Of a DNA stretch of 64,000 bases, positions 1 to 12,780 are shown in pieces. The stretch's first letter is position 1; the number at the start of each line of letters is the position of its first letter. A model generated the notes under the pieces. The model worked only from the letters and a program-made list of their open reading frames with translations. It was not told the origin of the DNA and did not search any database. Location of the stretch: the NCBI GenBank assembly GCA_050084985.1, contig JBITNC010000001.1, positions 115,754,001 through 115,818,000 of the forward strand. Reading direction: 5' to 3'. The stretch comes from Nageia nagi. Its lineage: Eukaryota > Pinophyta. Both the position numbers and the translations under genes were made by a program.

Positions 1-720
1 TGTAATCTTATAAAATCAATAATGGAGGTTTTATCTTTAATATTTATCCTAAAATATTGTAAGAACATATTTTTCAACTATGCATATGAATGAATACAAT
101 ATTTTGTTAGGTTATTATACTAATCCATTGCTTGTCCAATAAGGGTCATGGGAAAGATATGCAACATTAATGCATCATCATTAGCGATAACATAACTTCA
201 ATACTTAAATCATTTAAGATGTTCTCTAGGATCTTCCTTTTCATTGAATGGATCAATTTTTGGCATTTCAAATTTGAAATGAATTTTATTTTTTAGGAAC
301 ACTTCGATGAATTGGTTCTTTACAAATCATTTCATATGACACCTTTTGTTTATTTTGTAATTGTAACTCCTCAATTTCCATAAATATTTTATCAATATTA
401 GCCTTTATTTTTGGTTGGTTTTGATACATAGGATATTTATCATTTCTATGATCTTCTTTTCCTTCATATCTTTGTTCAAAAGGTGTTTAGGAATCATAGT
501 GAACTCCATCATATGGTGGAGAACATGGTGGAGGTTGGAATGGAAGTAGTTGTTGTTGCATTTGTTCTTAATTTAGTTGTGTAGGAGGGTAATGTGATTG
601 GAACTTATTTCCAATTAGAGGTAAATGATACCTTTGAATCTCATCTTATCACTTTTTAAGTGAAGCTTCTTTTCTCTTGGGTAAGTGAGGGTCTTGATAT
701 TTGTACATTCAATGACCTTG
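1..720 (-). pseudogene. Ty3/gypsy retrotransposon gag fragment (runs off the left edge)
   Basis: Read on the minus strand, about 300 down to 1 gives a typical retrotransposon gag core: FEMPKIDPFNEKEDPREHL, then ALMLHIFPMTLIGQAMD, then YNNL and INIKDKTSI. This is the retrotrans_gag pattern, in which a target peptide with 'FP.TL.G.A..W' precedes 'F..L...F'. Upstream (about 300-640) lies a charged and then proline/glutamine-rich stretch (QLLPFQPPPCSPPYDG), as in the N-terminal part of plant gag proteins. Several in-frame stops and frame changes break it, so it is dead. Gag would form the capsid of the element. The rest of the polyprotein would lie left of the window. Family assignment is firm; the N-terminal limit is not. 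Confidence 0.75.
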
Positions 721-3370
721 AGGAGATAGAGATCATGATCTAGGTTGTTAGTTTTTTATCCTTCCCTTTCATTTGATTAGGTTCAAGATGGATTTAAACA
801 TTTTTCTTACTAGGTTATCTTATTGGTAGCCTATTTTGATGTACATTGAGAATAAGTTGTGCTTGCAATGATGGTTACTAAATGAACCCTATAGGTTTAG
901 ATTGTTATTACACACCTAGATTATACAAAATAATTTATTATTGGGTTTGATGTTTTATTTGATTTTTAAGGTGGATTATCTTTCATATGCGCATAAGGAG
1001 GTATTCCTTTTAATTTAAAACTTGTTAGACCAAATTTCTTTCTCACTTCACATCCTTGTCAAGGAGTTATATGGCTTGAAAAAGGAGTTGGCGTATTTGA
1101 ATCTAAAACATAATAAGGATTATTATAAACTCTAAAATGATCTCTCAATTCTAGCATAGGGGTAGTTTTGTGTATGACAATTCAATCATCAAATTCTTCC
1201 ATTTGCCTAGAGATAGTGGAAGGAGTATAATCATCTCTTCTTATATATGATTACACTAAACATTCATTCGAAATGATATTATGTGATATGATCATACTTG
1301 CATCTAAAAGGGACTCTTTCAAGAATAATATTAGGTGAATGAGTTTGTGAAGGAGGTATATTTCTTAGTACAATCTCTTTAACATCATCAACTAGTTATG
1401 TATCTTATGTTAAATAATCTAAATTTAGGGGAAGGCTATGAGCATGAGAAGAATGAGGGATTCTTAATTATGTTAAATTTGGCTAATTATATCCAATTCA
1501 TAATCAATAGGATTTATATAGGTTGTATTTATTTTTTAAGATATTTCTCTTCTTGAAGTGTTCTTAATAGACCTATGACTTCTTCATTCTTTAAAATAGT
1601 TTTAGTTGTTCAGTTCTTTCCCTTGATGAACCATTTAAGAATGGTTATTCACCATTTTCTTTCGGTAGTTTGATTGTTTTTATTTTTAATCTCGTGTCTC
1701 TTTTCTACCAAACTATAAATAAAAGAAAGAAAACATCAAATATAGAAGATCTATTTTTATCTTTTGGATTTATATTTGAGAAAAAATAATTATATGCATA
1801 AACAACCTACATGCATACTCACCTTTTCGATGTGATTATCTTTTTTAGGTTATTTTTGGTGTATTAAATTAATATTTTTAATATGAATGGTATGCTTTTT
1901 ATATTTTTATCTTGTTAATTTTCCTAGATTATTTTGTCTATTCAAGTATTTAAACAAGGCATGCTTGCAATCCCTTAAGTAATCTATGGCTAAGTAATGT
2001 CTTGGTACTTAAAGTTGTCCCCTTAGTGTAATGGGGCTTGGGGAATGTTGTTGAGAACTATTTTGGTGATAAAATATAAGTATAGTCCATTTTGTATAGT
2101 TGTTTGATAGAAAGTAACAACTACTAACCTATGAACTAGGTATTCATCTCTAGGTTTTGGCTCTAGGTCTTATTCTATTTTGTTCGTAAGAGCATGAGAG
2201 AATAAAAATCAATAGTTTTTAATGACCTATAACTCATTGATGTTCATTTTAAAATATCTCATGATTATGCATTTAATCAAAGGATAATACTAATGAGTGT
2301 AATTTCTAACCCTCTGAATCAACATATCCATCAATTAAATTTTTTTAATGTGATTCAAACAAATTTTTGATTAATGTGCAAGTTAATATAGATACCTATG
2401 AGATTCATTACCTTTTAATGTTATTCATTAACCAAATGAAATATTAAAATGTAATTTGTCACATCTTCTTATGAGTCACAATCCTTCGACTACCTCTCAG
2501 CATGGTAAGGCAAATAGGTAAGAAACTACTAATGTGAGTGAATTTCCTTTAATGTAGGTTTATTTCCTCTCATTATGAATCACAATCCTTTGACCACCTA
2601 TTGGCATGGTAATTTAGACAAGTAAGAGTATTAATATGTAGAGAATAACCACCAAATTCATTAACTAATTTAGTGTATCCTAATCTACCTCAAACCTGTT
2701 AAATTCACCTTATGTTCATTCCATACTTAATGATGATTAATTAATCCTTCCAAATGTGGAGGTAACTTAGTGTAAATTCATTTACCATTTTAATATGATA
2801 AAGTTAAAAAATAAAATGTTCATTTACCCTTTTTCTATCACATCCATTTTGGTCACCTCAAATCGCTTTTTAGTGTGAAGGAAGAGCATAGATGGAAATG
2901 ATAGAAAAATATTAAGTGAGTGAGTTTGTTTGTTTGTACAATCCCTTACCAAGTAGAGAAGAAATAAATAAAATTTAAAAAATTATTCAAATAAATGTAA
3001 AAATAAATGCATATTATTAGTGATATTTAATACCCTCCCTACATACATTTTGAGCACAAGGATCACAAATAAGGTGTTCATTTTTTATCTTCAATCTTAA
3101 TTCCTAAGCTGCACTTATGGAATTGATGAGAATAAGAGATTTGAACTTCTATTAATATTCATTGGAATTTAGATAGAATCATTGGTATTTTATTCCAATT
3201 GCTAGTGTCCGATACTCAATCATCGATGTTTCTACAACTTAAGCCTGAAAAAATACACAACATAAAAAATGAAATTAGTTTCACTACCATATGATACAAG
3301 CCATAAAAAAATGCATAAAAATATAGGAAAAACCCTTTGATTCTTTTCATTGATGTTGTTTGCATATGAA
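721..3370 (-). other. Probable gypsy leader / decayed internal sequence, no gene seen
   Basis: No coding sequence is recognisable between the gag remnant and the primer-binding-like site. By position it would be the untranslated leader plus decayed gag N-terminus of the minus-strand gypsy element. It may also contain other insertions. Near 2460-2620 a short motif (ATGAGTCACAATCCTT-like) occurs twice, about 105 bp apart. Confidence 0.4.
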
Positions 3371-3387
3371 GGGCCCTCCTAGCACCA
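3371..3387 (-). other. Primer-binding-site-like motif of the gypsy element
   Basis: On the minus strand this reads TGGTGCTAGGAGGGCCC, a few bases after a TACA that would end the 5' LTR. A TGG-starting, tRNA-3'-end-like 17-mer just inside an LTR is where reverse transcription is primed. I did not match it to a specific tRNA. Confidence 0.45.
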
Positions 3388-3393
3388 AAATAT

Positions 3394-4113
3394 TGTAATC
3401 AAAAAGTAACCCTATTAGCAAACAAGATAAGACATGATACAACAAACATTTTTCTTTATTGCTCTTGAGTATACCTAAAAATGATTATAAATGATGAATC
3501 TATTTTGATTTGTTTCCTTGCAAAAGGGATTTTTTTATAAGAATGTTAGAGCCTTCATAGGCCTGATTTTAATGTCTACAATCTTTGAGGATTATCTTCT
3601 AAAACATACAAGAAGAATATGGATCTTTTTGTTCTCTAAAACTCTTTAAGACTTCCTTTGATTAGTTTAGCTACTTTGTACTTATTGAATCTACACTCAT
3701 GCAAATAGAAATACATCAAACATACTTATTCATGTCATAAAATCATGATAAAGTGATCATAAACAAGCATATAGAATATAGAATATAGAATAATAAGTAT
3801 TCAAATTGGGTCACTTTGCTTCATGGTTGAAGGATTTAATTATAGATTTTGAAAACAAGCAAAGTTTCTAATTTTGAGACAATAATATGGATAGAAAAGC
3901 CTATCCAACTTTGTCATGGGTGTGATCTAAAGTGGGGATGCATGGGATGGATGATAACTAATCTATTATCCCTTGCTTTCTTTCAAAGATGCTTTAGATG
4001 TTTCCATTTTTATTTTTCTTTTACCAACTTCAAAATTGCTTACATCTAGATATCAAATGCTAATGTCTGGTATGAGTCATCGATATCTATGTGTTGAATG
4101 TTGGCATTTGGCA
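3394..4113 (-). mobile_element. Putative 5' LTR of the minus-strand gypsy element
   Basis: The inner border is supported: on the plus strand it starts TGTAATCAAAAAG right after the primer-binding-like site, so on the element's own strand the LTR ends in ...TTGATTACA. The outer border is a guess at the CA near 4112-4113 (element strand TGCCAAATGCC...). That gives a length of about 720 bp. The partner LTR would lie left of the window, so the boundary cannot be verified here. The short open frame at 3849-4049 has no family resemblance and is not called. Confidence 0.4.
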
Positions 4114-4327
4114 TACTATAGTTAACTTTTTAATTTACTTTTTTCCTTCTTTCATTTATCAAAAGAAGGGTCATTTTTAGATGTCTACATAATGACTCTA
4201 TCATATGATAAGAAAACACTTATTAAATCATGTCTAATAGTGTAGATGTAGAATGAATCACATAAATGATTTAACTTACTAAATGATAATCTTGTAACCT
4301 CTAATATGAACAAAACCCCACTTGTCA

Positions 4328-4800
4328 GAGCTTAAAAATGCTTCATCTTATGTTCTTCTTTTAAATATTTATGTTGAATTAGGTAGCAAGGGTTATGTTC
4401 AAAGAGTAATGATATTGATAAAAGATAGAGAAATGAAGACAATTGTATGTAGTTGGATATTGATAAAAGACTACATGATTCTCTTATAGGAGACTATTCA
4501 CACCCACAATCAAAGTACATATATAGAAAATTTGAAAAATTATTGAGTGATATGAAGATAGTGGAGTATATTCCAAATACAAAATTTATGTTGCAAGATA
4601 TGGAGGCTTCTAATAAATAATTGCTTTTATTCTAGCATAGAGGAAAGTTACTAAATGAATTTGAATTGTTAAAGAATCCCTAGAACTGATATTAGAATTT
4701 TGAATAATATTAAAGTATGTGATGATTTTCATACTAAAATGAAGTTTATATCTAATATTTTGGAAGATACATTCTTCTCCTTGTATGTACATGAAATTAA
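4328..4800 (+). pseudogene. PPR protein C-terminus (E/E+/DYW region) pseudogene
   Basis: Plus-strand translation with frame changes gives, in order: NASSYVLLLNIYVELG (the E-motif 'SYVLLSNIYA..G'), KDREMKTIVCSW (for 'KdRgvkk.pGcSWI'), a degraded 'H.Q...IY..LE.L', then IPNTKFMLQDME (for 'yvPdt.fvlhDve'), HRGKLLNEFELLKNP (the 'HSEkLAiAFgLl..p' segment) and NIKVCDDFHTKMKFIS (the 'NLRvCgDCHtatKfIS' segment). This is the standard order in plant organelle RNA-editing PPR-DYW proteins. The second Cys of the zinc motif CxxCH is Phe here, and stops interrupt it, so it is not functional. The repeat-bearing N-terminal part and the terminal DYW are missing. Confidence 0.85.
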
Positions 4801-5394
4801 TTAGCAGTAAAGAGAGAGTATGATACATTATTTGCACATGAATTGATGGGATTTGGACCTATGTTGCAATGCCTTTTTATTATTTTATAAAATGTGACCT
4901 TCATGTGGGCTAGGATTTGAATTCAATGTGCAAAATTTGGTAGGTAGAAGCAAAAGAATGTATTGTATTCTCTCCCTAGTTACCAATTAACTCAATATCC
5001 TTGTTTGAAAGTATGTTATAAAAATTTTTTCTTCTAAGTTAGCTATGAACATACATCCAACTAACTAGGTTATACTCAAAGGTCCTTTGTAACTCTAATA
5101 CTAGTTTGGATTCCCACATAATTTTTGGATATCATTATAGTACATCATGTTTGGATGCCCTTATCAATTTTATCACTACTAGTGTTTTCAAAGATGAAGA
5201 ACAAATCCAAATATATTAAATTTCAATTTCTATGATAATGTTTTGTATTTGGACAAGAATATCGTAAAGTTCAAGTAGATTTATTTTGCTCCTTAGAGTG
5301 GCTATGGCAGTTGAGATCTCTCATAATAGCTATGGTGAGGGAGAGTTCCTTGTAGATAAGAAAATTTTGTAGTAGGGTTTGTGTTTTCTTTTCA
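4801..5394. other. Intergenic, nothing recognised
   Basis: AT-rich sequence without coding resemblance or clear repeats. Confidence 0.5.
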
Positions 5395-6290
5395 TTGTAT
5401 GATAAACACATGCCCCAAATATTCAAGTTTTCAATTTATGAATTGGACAAATGTCCACTATTAGATGAGAACACACACCAATCCTTAGATTTTTTAATTT
5501 AAAAATGATTTTCCTTTATTTCTTTTATATTTCATACATATGCCCATAACTAGATATGGAAACACACTCATAATTAGATTTTTAAAATTTTAAAAATGAC
5601 TTTCTTTTGATTATTTTATTTTATGAGATAGAAACCAACAATTAGATGAGGACACATGCCCATTATTTGATATATTTTAAATTAAAAAAATGACTTTATT
5701 TTCATTATTTTATTTGTAGTTTACATTCCCATAATTAGATGAGGACACATGCCCATCATTAGATATTCTTAAAATTTAAAATTTAATTTAATTTTTATAT
5801 TAAGACACATGCCCATGATTATCATTGAGATTATCAAGGTAAATACAAAGGTTTTCTATTGATTTCATCAATGTGGAGATAGTGGCCTAATTTACACTAA
5901 GTTCGGTAGGCCATGTGGGAGGTTAGCATGATGAATCACTAAAGTACCAATGAAGGAAGCTAAACGCATAAGATACTAGTGGATGACATAAGTGATGAGG
6001 ATACACACCCATGATTAGATCAAGATAAATGTTTGTGATTAGTTATTAAACATACAAACATAATTAGTTAATTAAATGAGAATAAATGACCATAATTAGT
6101 CATTGGCAAAGTAGAGGAATTATACAATGAGTGGGTGGTGCATCTTAGACAAACATCCTAAATAATGCTTTACATACATGTCCATTGCATGTCTAATGGA
6201 GCAAATGAAATGGGTAGCAAGAAGTGGTAGTGGAAAAGATAAATTCCCACCATTATTTTAGACACACACCCACAATGGGTAAATGATTTT
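5395..6290. repeat. Irregular repeat around ACACATGCCCATAATTAGAT
   Basis: A motif close to GAGGACACATGCCCATNATT recurs near 5405, 5540, 5565, 5642, 5734, 5803, 5998 and 6262, partly at 70-95 bp spacing, with AT-rich filler such as AAAATGACTTT between copies. It looks like a degraded minisatellite. No gene is seen. Confidence 0.6.
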
Positions 6291-8164
6291 AGCTGGAGGA
6301 TAGAGTTTTACTTTTTTTGAACTCTATAATCTACTTACATCATTAAAAGCAAGAATTAGTTTCTATGTCATATTAAGTACTAACATTGATCAATCAATTA
6401 TAGTCAATTGTTAGAGTAAAATCTAACATTTTATTAATATTTTGATTTTATTGTTGCTTTATATATATGAAATGCATTGAATGACACCTAGATTCTAAAA
6501 ATGATTGCAACTTTTTGCAAATTTAGAGAACATACATCACTTTAAGGTGCACATGCCTTAAATAGCATTCATATATGTATTAGTAAAGACTTTATCATGG
6601 ATCAATATAAATAAAATTATATTGATTTAGCTACTAATTTTAAGAGCAAAACACATTTTTAATTGGTTTTTATGAAAACTATTAATGAACAATTTTTATA
6701 AGATCTATGTTATATAATAAAAATTATACTTCCAATGCATTAATATCAACATAATTCAAATATTACATATGCATGTATTATTTTAAAATATTATCTATAA
6801 TATTTTAAAATTATAATTAATATTAAATTCATAAGTATTGAAAGTTGAAACATGTTAGATGCTATTTTAAATATCGTAGGTCTTAAAGTGACAAAATGCA
6901 TAAAAAGTTCTATTATGTTAATGTGGGTAGAATGAAGGTAGTTCGGTGTAAGTTGTAAATGATATTGAAATAAGAAATAAACTTCTTACAAGAATAATTT
7001 TTAATCAATAAAATGCAAATTCTAGAATATTTTTACTCCAAGTCTTATTTCCAATAAAAAAGTGTAAGTTCCATATTACTTTGACCAAAAATTATTACCA
7101 CTAAAAATAGGACAAATCCTAAATAACTTTAATCCAAGAGACAATGTTATGAACACCTATAAGAATCATTCCCCGTAATGATTTCCAATAGATAAAGGTA
7201 TAATTATTGAGTGAGTGGTTTGTAGTAAAAAAAATTATTGTAAAGTGATTAACTATAAAATAATAAGAATGATAGGTAATTGTTCAAATTTAGTTTGGGC
7301 TGAATCACTAGATACTTATTCAACATTCATGAAAGTTAAGGATTAAACTCAATCCTTGAATTCCCTCTTATTACAAAATTCTTTACAAGGAGGATTCTTT
7401 TTTTGTTAAGTACAAGCTTAAGAGTGTCTTGGCTTCCATGCCATATCAATTCCACATCCTATTCTTCTTTGTGATTGACATTAATGTTTCTGCATGAACA
7501 ACATTTTCTTTCACATCCTATTCTTCTTTATAATTATGTCATAGGTGTATCTTGGCACTGCTAGATGCAAAAATAAGATTTGTGGCTATTATATGTTGTA
7601 TGATGGTTGAAGTAATTTAAACTCTTGATTTCATTCATTTGATCAATTTTTCCTAATACAAGCATCGCTTTCAATCCTATCAACTCCATGTTAGCAAAAT
7701 TGATTTGGCTAGATGCACTTATGATATTAACATTGTACTCATAGATCCATGTTCAGTTGGTTGATGGTTGCAACAAGTTAAACTATAGATTTTATTCATT
7801 TGTTCAAAAATTGCTAGTACATGTGTTAGTATAAATCACTATCAACTTCATGTCAATAATTTGTATATTATGGAATTAGTAAATTTCATGAAATTATGTT
7901 GGCATATTGCATCATGTCAAGTAATTCAATTGAATTCACAAATACATTTGTAATGGGGATTTCAATGTATCCATGTTATGCATAATGTAGACTCAATAAA
8001 TTCCATGAAACTGTATCAATATCCTACATCTTATCAAATAATTATATTGTATTAATTAATTTTAATTTACAAAAAAATAAATATAATTACATTTGATTAA
8101 TAAAAAATCATCTATGATAGCATATCATTTATTGCCATTGTATATGTCTTGAAAAAATAAGTTC
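6291..8164. other. Intergenic, no gene; contains one dispersed repeat copy
   Basis: AT-rich sequence with many short AT tracts and no recognisable coding content. The exception is the dispersed segment at 7288-7436, listed separately. Confidence 0.5.
7288..7436. repeat. Dispersed segment, copy 1 (partner at 21700-21836)
   Basis: Shares with 21700-21836 the run GCTGA-TC, then GAAAGT..AGGATT, ACTC.ATCCTTGAATTCCCT and a trailing GT.AAGCTT/AAGCTTA part, over about 130 bp. This copy is more AT-mutated. No function recognised. Confidence 0.6.
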
Positions 8165-8262
8165 TTACACTAGGAGAATAGGGACAAGTGGCAGAGCAGC
8201 CAATAAAATAAGGATGAATGGGAGAGCAACCAACAAAACAAGGATGAGAAGGAGAGAAGCCA
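8165..8262. repeat. Short tandem repeat, about 3 units of ~30 bp
   Basis: Units have the form AAGGATGA-GGGAGAGCAACCAA, repeated near 8182, 8212 and 8242. The sequence is purine-rich and less AT-rich than its surroundings. Purpose unknown. Confidence 0.6.
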
Positions 8263-9363
8263 AGGTATTTATGGTATATGTGGTAAATTAGAAGTGTTTA
8301 AATTATCTTTCATATATCTTGTAATCATTCATTTCCATGAAACCTTGTTGTAGTCAACTTTTAAATGTGAATGATAACCAAGACAAGAAGAAAATATATC
8401 TATAACTAATTAAAAAAATAACATGAATGATATCTAAGAAAATATATTTGTAGTTTGTAATGATGATATTAGTTACCAATATACTTTAGTTGTGTGCTTC
8501 TTTCTTTGAAATATGGCAAACTTCATTCATAAATTCATAATCCAATTTTTGTTGTAGCTATAGAAAGATTATTATTAGTTTATAATAGCATATAATAGCT
8601 ATGTTTTTCATCCATTAACTCATCATGCAATACTATTGTGGGCTTTATGCAAATATAACTAATTATAGTAGGCAAATTAATGCCAATGAATATTTATTTA
8701 CTTATAGTGGGCATAGAATATTAGTTATGTAGGTGAGATATTTCTTTGGCTCCATATAGTCTTCTAAATAGCCATTGCTCACTTAAAAGTATGTCATAGG
8801 TAGTTTCAGGCTATTTCACTTTTTAAATGATTGATTTAATAATGAATGCAATTACAAGCATGCTTTTAGGCATCTTTAGGCTTGACCCATTTTTGCAAAT
8901 TATATCTATATACTTTGTGCAATCATCTTCTCCAACAACCATCAAATACTGAGTAAAACTCTTAGATGGTTCATATTCACACTATGCTTTGCTTCCTATT
9001 GAATACAACATTTTTGATACCAAAGAGGCATTGAAGAAAGGAAGTGTTTTTCATCTGCAAGAATACACTTCCAAAAAATACACCAACTTTACATACATTT
9101 TTACTTTTTTATAATTTTTCTTTTATTTTTTATCCATTTACCTTTTCTTGAATAATCATTCATGTCATTTTGAATTATAGGGCCATTGTAATTAATTGCC
9201 TAAAAATAATTACAAAAAAGTTTTCCCTTGTTGGAGCACCAATGCCTCTCTTCCAAGTTACAAGTTAGGTTCCATCAAATAATTCTCAAGGCTATTTTGA
9301 GTCTTCATAATCTAATTTTCTTCTATCATAAGCATATAGTAGCATCAACCAACAACATATTAT
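8263..9363. other. Intergenic, nothing recognised
   Basis: No coding resemblance found. The stretch just before 9364 may hold the unrecognisable linker of the RPA1 pseudogene. Confidence 0.45.
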
Positions 9364-10530
9364 GCTCACTTTAGAACCAACCCCCATTAAAGCATTAACA
9401 TCATATAATAATGGTTGGTCCATTGAGGATAGAGCTTTAGTGAAAATAATAATTTCTGAATAACATAATGCTAATGGTGATGGAAACATTTTTGGGTTTG
9501 ATATTATGGCTAAAGAGGATTTGAAAATATATGTAACCTATTTCAATTAAGTTTTTGATAAGTTCTATGATGTTATTCACATAAATTCCATTTACATTAT
9601 TTTAAATATAGAAAAGGCCAAAAAATAATACAATACCTCAACACACCCATATCAAATATTAGTCATCACATCATTAACAATAAGTCTTTTGACATGTGTT
9701 GAATCTACAATACCAACAAAGGTGTCACATATAAAGAGAATAGATTCATTTGTTTATTTTTTTGACAAATCTTTAATTGATACAGTTAGTATTATTTGTT
9801 ATATTTCTATGGCATCAACGTTATGTAAGAGAGATGGTATAGAAACAAACATATGCACTACAAATATCATGGATGTTTTAGGTTTTATCATTGATGTTAC
9901 ATTATGAGATCATCATTGTGAAGTTGAAGGTAAACAACTTCTTAATATGCCTTAATAGTCAAATACTCCAATTCTTCTGATCAAATTTGGATGTTCAACC
10001 TCTTAGAATTGGAAGAAAATAGATTCCAACTCTTTAACCACCATCCAAATAAATCCATATTTAGATGAATCCTTTGCATTGTGAACATGATATTCTACCA
10101 TGAACACTACCCAAGATCCTATTTCCATTTCAAACAATCATAATTCCATAGTAAGATTTGAAAATCCTATAAAAATTTCATAAATTATTAATACAAACTT
10201 CTCATTAAAACATAATGTGTGTGTTTAAGGATACGATTTCCAAGCTCTACCTTGATAACTTTATTATTTTCTTTCCCTCAAATTATTAATTTAACTCAAT
10301 GCTTATAAATATCCTAAATGTTTAATTTAACTCAATGAATGTGGCTTTAGCTATGTGCTAAAGATAAATGTTAAAGATGACACACATGAACTTCAAAAGG
10401 TCACTACATTTTTAGGGCCTAAAACTACATTATTGGGTATCTCTACCAAAGATTTTCAATGTCTAATAGCATAAACAAATGCTACTCAAGATATCTTGGT
10501 CAAAATTATCAACTATTAATTCTTTATTTC
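9364..10530 (+). pseudogene. RPA1: Replication protein A 70-kDa subunit (RPA1) pseudogene, intronless
   Basis: Plus-strand reading across stops matches the single-stranded-DNA-binding core of RPA1. 9375-9560 gives EPTPIKALTSYNNGWSIEDR and later FNXVFDKFYDVI (family: 'pIkaLnPYqnrWtIkaRv', 'CFNavaDqFYdkI'), which is the start of OB-fold DBD-A. 9690-9960 gives CVESTIPTKVSHIKRIDS and MDVLGFIIDVTL followed by VEGKQLLNMP, which is DBD-B with its 'vDviGvv..V' strand. 9970-10080 keeps NSLTTIQINPYLDESFAL (family 'Ssqlf.nPD.pEa..L'). 10330-10530 resembles DBD-C (VTTFLGPKTTLLGISTKDF). RPA1 coats ssDNA in replication and repair. The N-terminal 70N domain and the zinc-knuckle segment are not seen. Stops are frequent. 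The lack of introns over 1.1 kb suggests a retrocopy, but this is inference. Confidence 0.82.
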
Positions 10531-11961
10531 AATGTCCTTTACAATGACTAATTTCTCTAGTCGAGATACACAAATCATTTTGATTATAGATATTACGGTA
10601 GTTTAGACTTATATTTGTAATAACTTTTGGTACATTTAGTTTGTATATTTATAGATGTGGTTTACCACATGAATACAAAATTTAAGTTAATTTAAACTTA
10701 TATTTATATTGAATTACATAATTAGAACAATTTTTTGGTATATTATCTATGTATATTTATAAAAATTAGCTTACAACATAACAAAATACATACTAATAGA
10801 ATGTCATGTTCTCTTCATGTATGCAATATTCTTAATTTACATATTATTATTCATAAAGAACTATCATATCATTTGCAATTACACATTAAAAAAAACTATT
10901 TAGTTTTTATAATAAAAAGTAGCTATTCATTTCTTTTTATCTGTATGATTATATAATTTCATATTTAATTATCTCTTACATTTTTGTATCATAAATGATA
11001 AATTTCAAATCTAATCTATTTCATATATGCTTGACATGATATTTGATTGCATTCATCCTCAATGTATCCACACTTGAAAATGGAAACTGAAGCAAGACAA
11101 GCAAGAAGAGATCTAAAACACTAATAGGCTCATGCACATTACCAAGAAATGAAAGAATTAAAGAATGCAAGAAGATATCAGATATATCAAATGTGTCTTG
11201 TTGCCCCAATAAACCATAGTGCCTCCTCTTCCTTTGATCCACCATCTTTGCAAGCACTTGCACCTCATATAAATTTGCAAACTCAACATACTTTGGGGTT
11301 TCTTGTAGAATATTTGATAGTTAGAAATAATTTCTCATAAAAATAGATAACATTAAAAAAATATCCACATGTAGTGTGTGTAAAGAAAAATACCTAGGAA
11401 TTAAAATAAGGTAATATGATGGTCATTTCACTTCTTATAGGTGCATTTTAGAGAAAAATGATCACTATTTCTCTATAATAAATAACATGGATCCTGGTGA
11501 ACAGCATATTTTCTTACAAATACTTACTCAAATTAAGGAGATGTTAATATCAAGAGTTAGCCTTGTGCTTCAGGTTGCATATGCAAGGGATGACTAATTG
11601 AAATATAGTGGTCACACTATTTTTTTTTCAATAATATATTTTTGTAATTACAACTCTATTTCCAAGGCACATAAATACATTAGATATATTAATAGTTAAC
11701 AAGAAAAATATTAATGACCACCAATACGGTTTTCATGTTAGCAAAAGTCATGTTTATAAAGTAATACAATATAAAATTATATGTGATCCATACTATAATG
11801 ATGTGTAGCTAGATGGAGTTGCATTATCATTGCTACTTGTTACATTAATAGATATATGATTAGGTATGAATAGGTATTTGCTTTGAAGGTCATCTCCATA
11901 CTACAAGGATGTTCATATATGATCAAGTCTTTACTCTATAGGTTAGCTCCATACTACAAGG
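10531..11961. other. Intergenic, no supported gene
   Basis: Overlapping open frames of 63-80 codons at 11021-11340 on both strands match no family I know. The rest is AT-rich. Confidence 0.45.
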
Positions 11962-12780
11962 ATGTTCACCTCCTCTTACAATTTTTATTTATCCTTGGCA
12001 GGTCTTGTTATACCTTGGTGGGTATTGTTGAAACCTAATATGCTTATGGAACTTATCACCCACTCATTTCTCCTAAAACATATGATGTTATCACTCAAAA
12101 TAGATAAGGTTTACTTAATATAGAGTTATGAACATCTCTCATCTATCACTATGAAGCTTCTTTGACCACCTACTAATGAAGCTATCTAACATCTACTCAT
12201 TTGCACCAAGGAGCATGATGTCATCACTAAAAGTTTACAAATCCTACTTCACTTAACTCTTACAATAATGCTTGCTACATTACTTAACCATAAATTAACA
12301 CTCATATATAAGGCCTAAAAATAATACCTGGACTATGCTAGACCAAAGCATAAGTAATTTAACTCATATCAAGGCTTGAACTTGAGTTACACAAATACAT
12401 AGACTCTATACAATACTTCTCAAAAATTACTTATAAACTTCATCACTCAAAATTGGCAAGGTCTATTGAATATAAAGTTATGAATATCTCCCATCGTGAA
12501 GCCCTTCTAGACTAGCCACTAATGAAGTTGTCTACTATGTACAACAAGGATTGAAAATAACCATCAAACTATACAATATCAAAACCTAAGTAACTAGACT
12601 TGAGATAGGGCCCACACATAATTTAGAAAAATAAATATACTATATATAATAATACCCCAAAATAAGATACAAACTAGACCTAAACAAATCTTTAAAATGA
12701 CTTAGCCAATTTTACAAAATGGACACTCTTCATCATATGACTTAAACACATCTCTCGAATATGACTCATTCAACTATGTA
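11962..12780. repeat. Direct repeat family R12, copy A
   Basis: Begins CACCTCCTCTTACAATTTTT and runs, with point differences and small indels, parallel to 14190-14880 for roughly 700 bp. Shared landmarks include CTTGGTGGGTATTG, GAACTTATCACCCACT, TGCTACATTACTTAACC and TTTTACAAAATGGA. No coding content. It may be part of an unidentified retroelement LTR. Confidence 0.75.
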
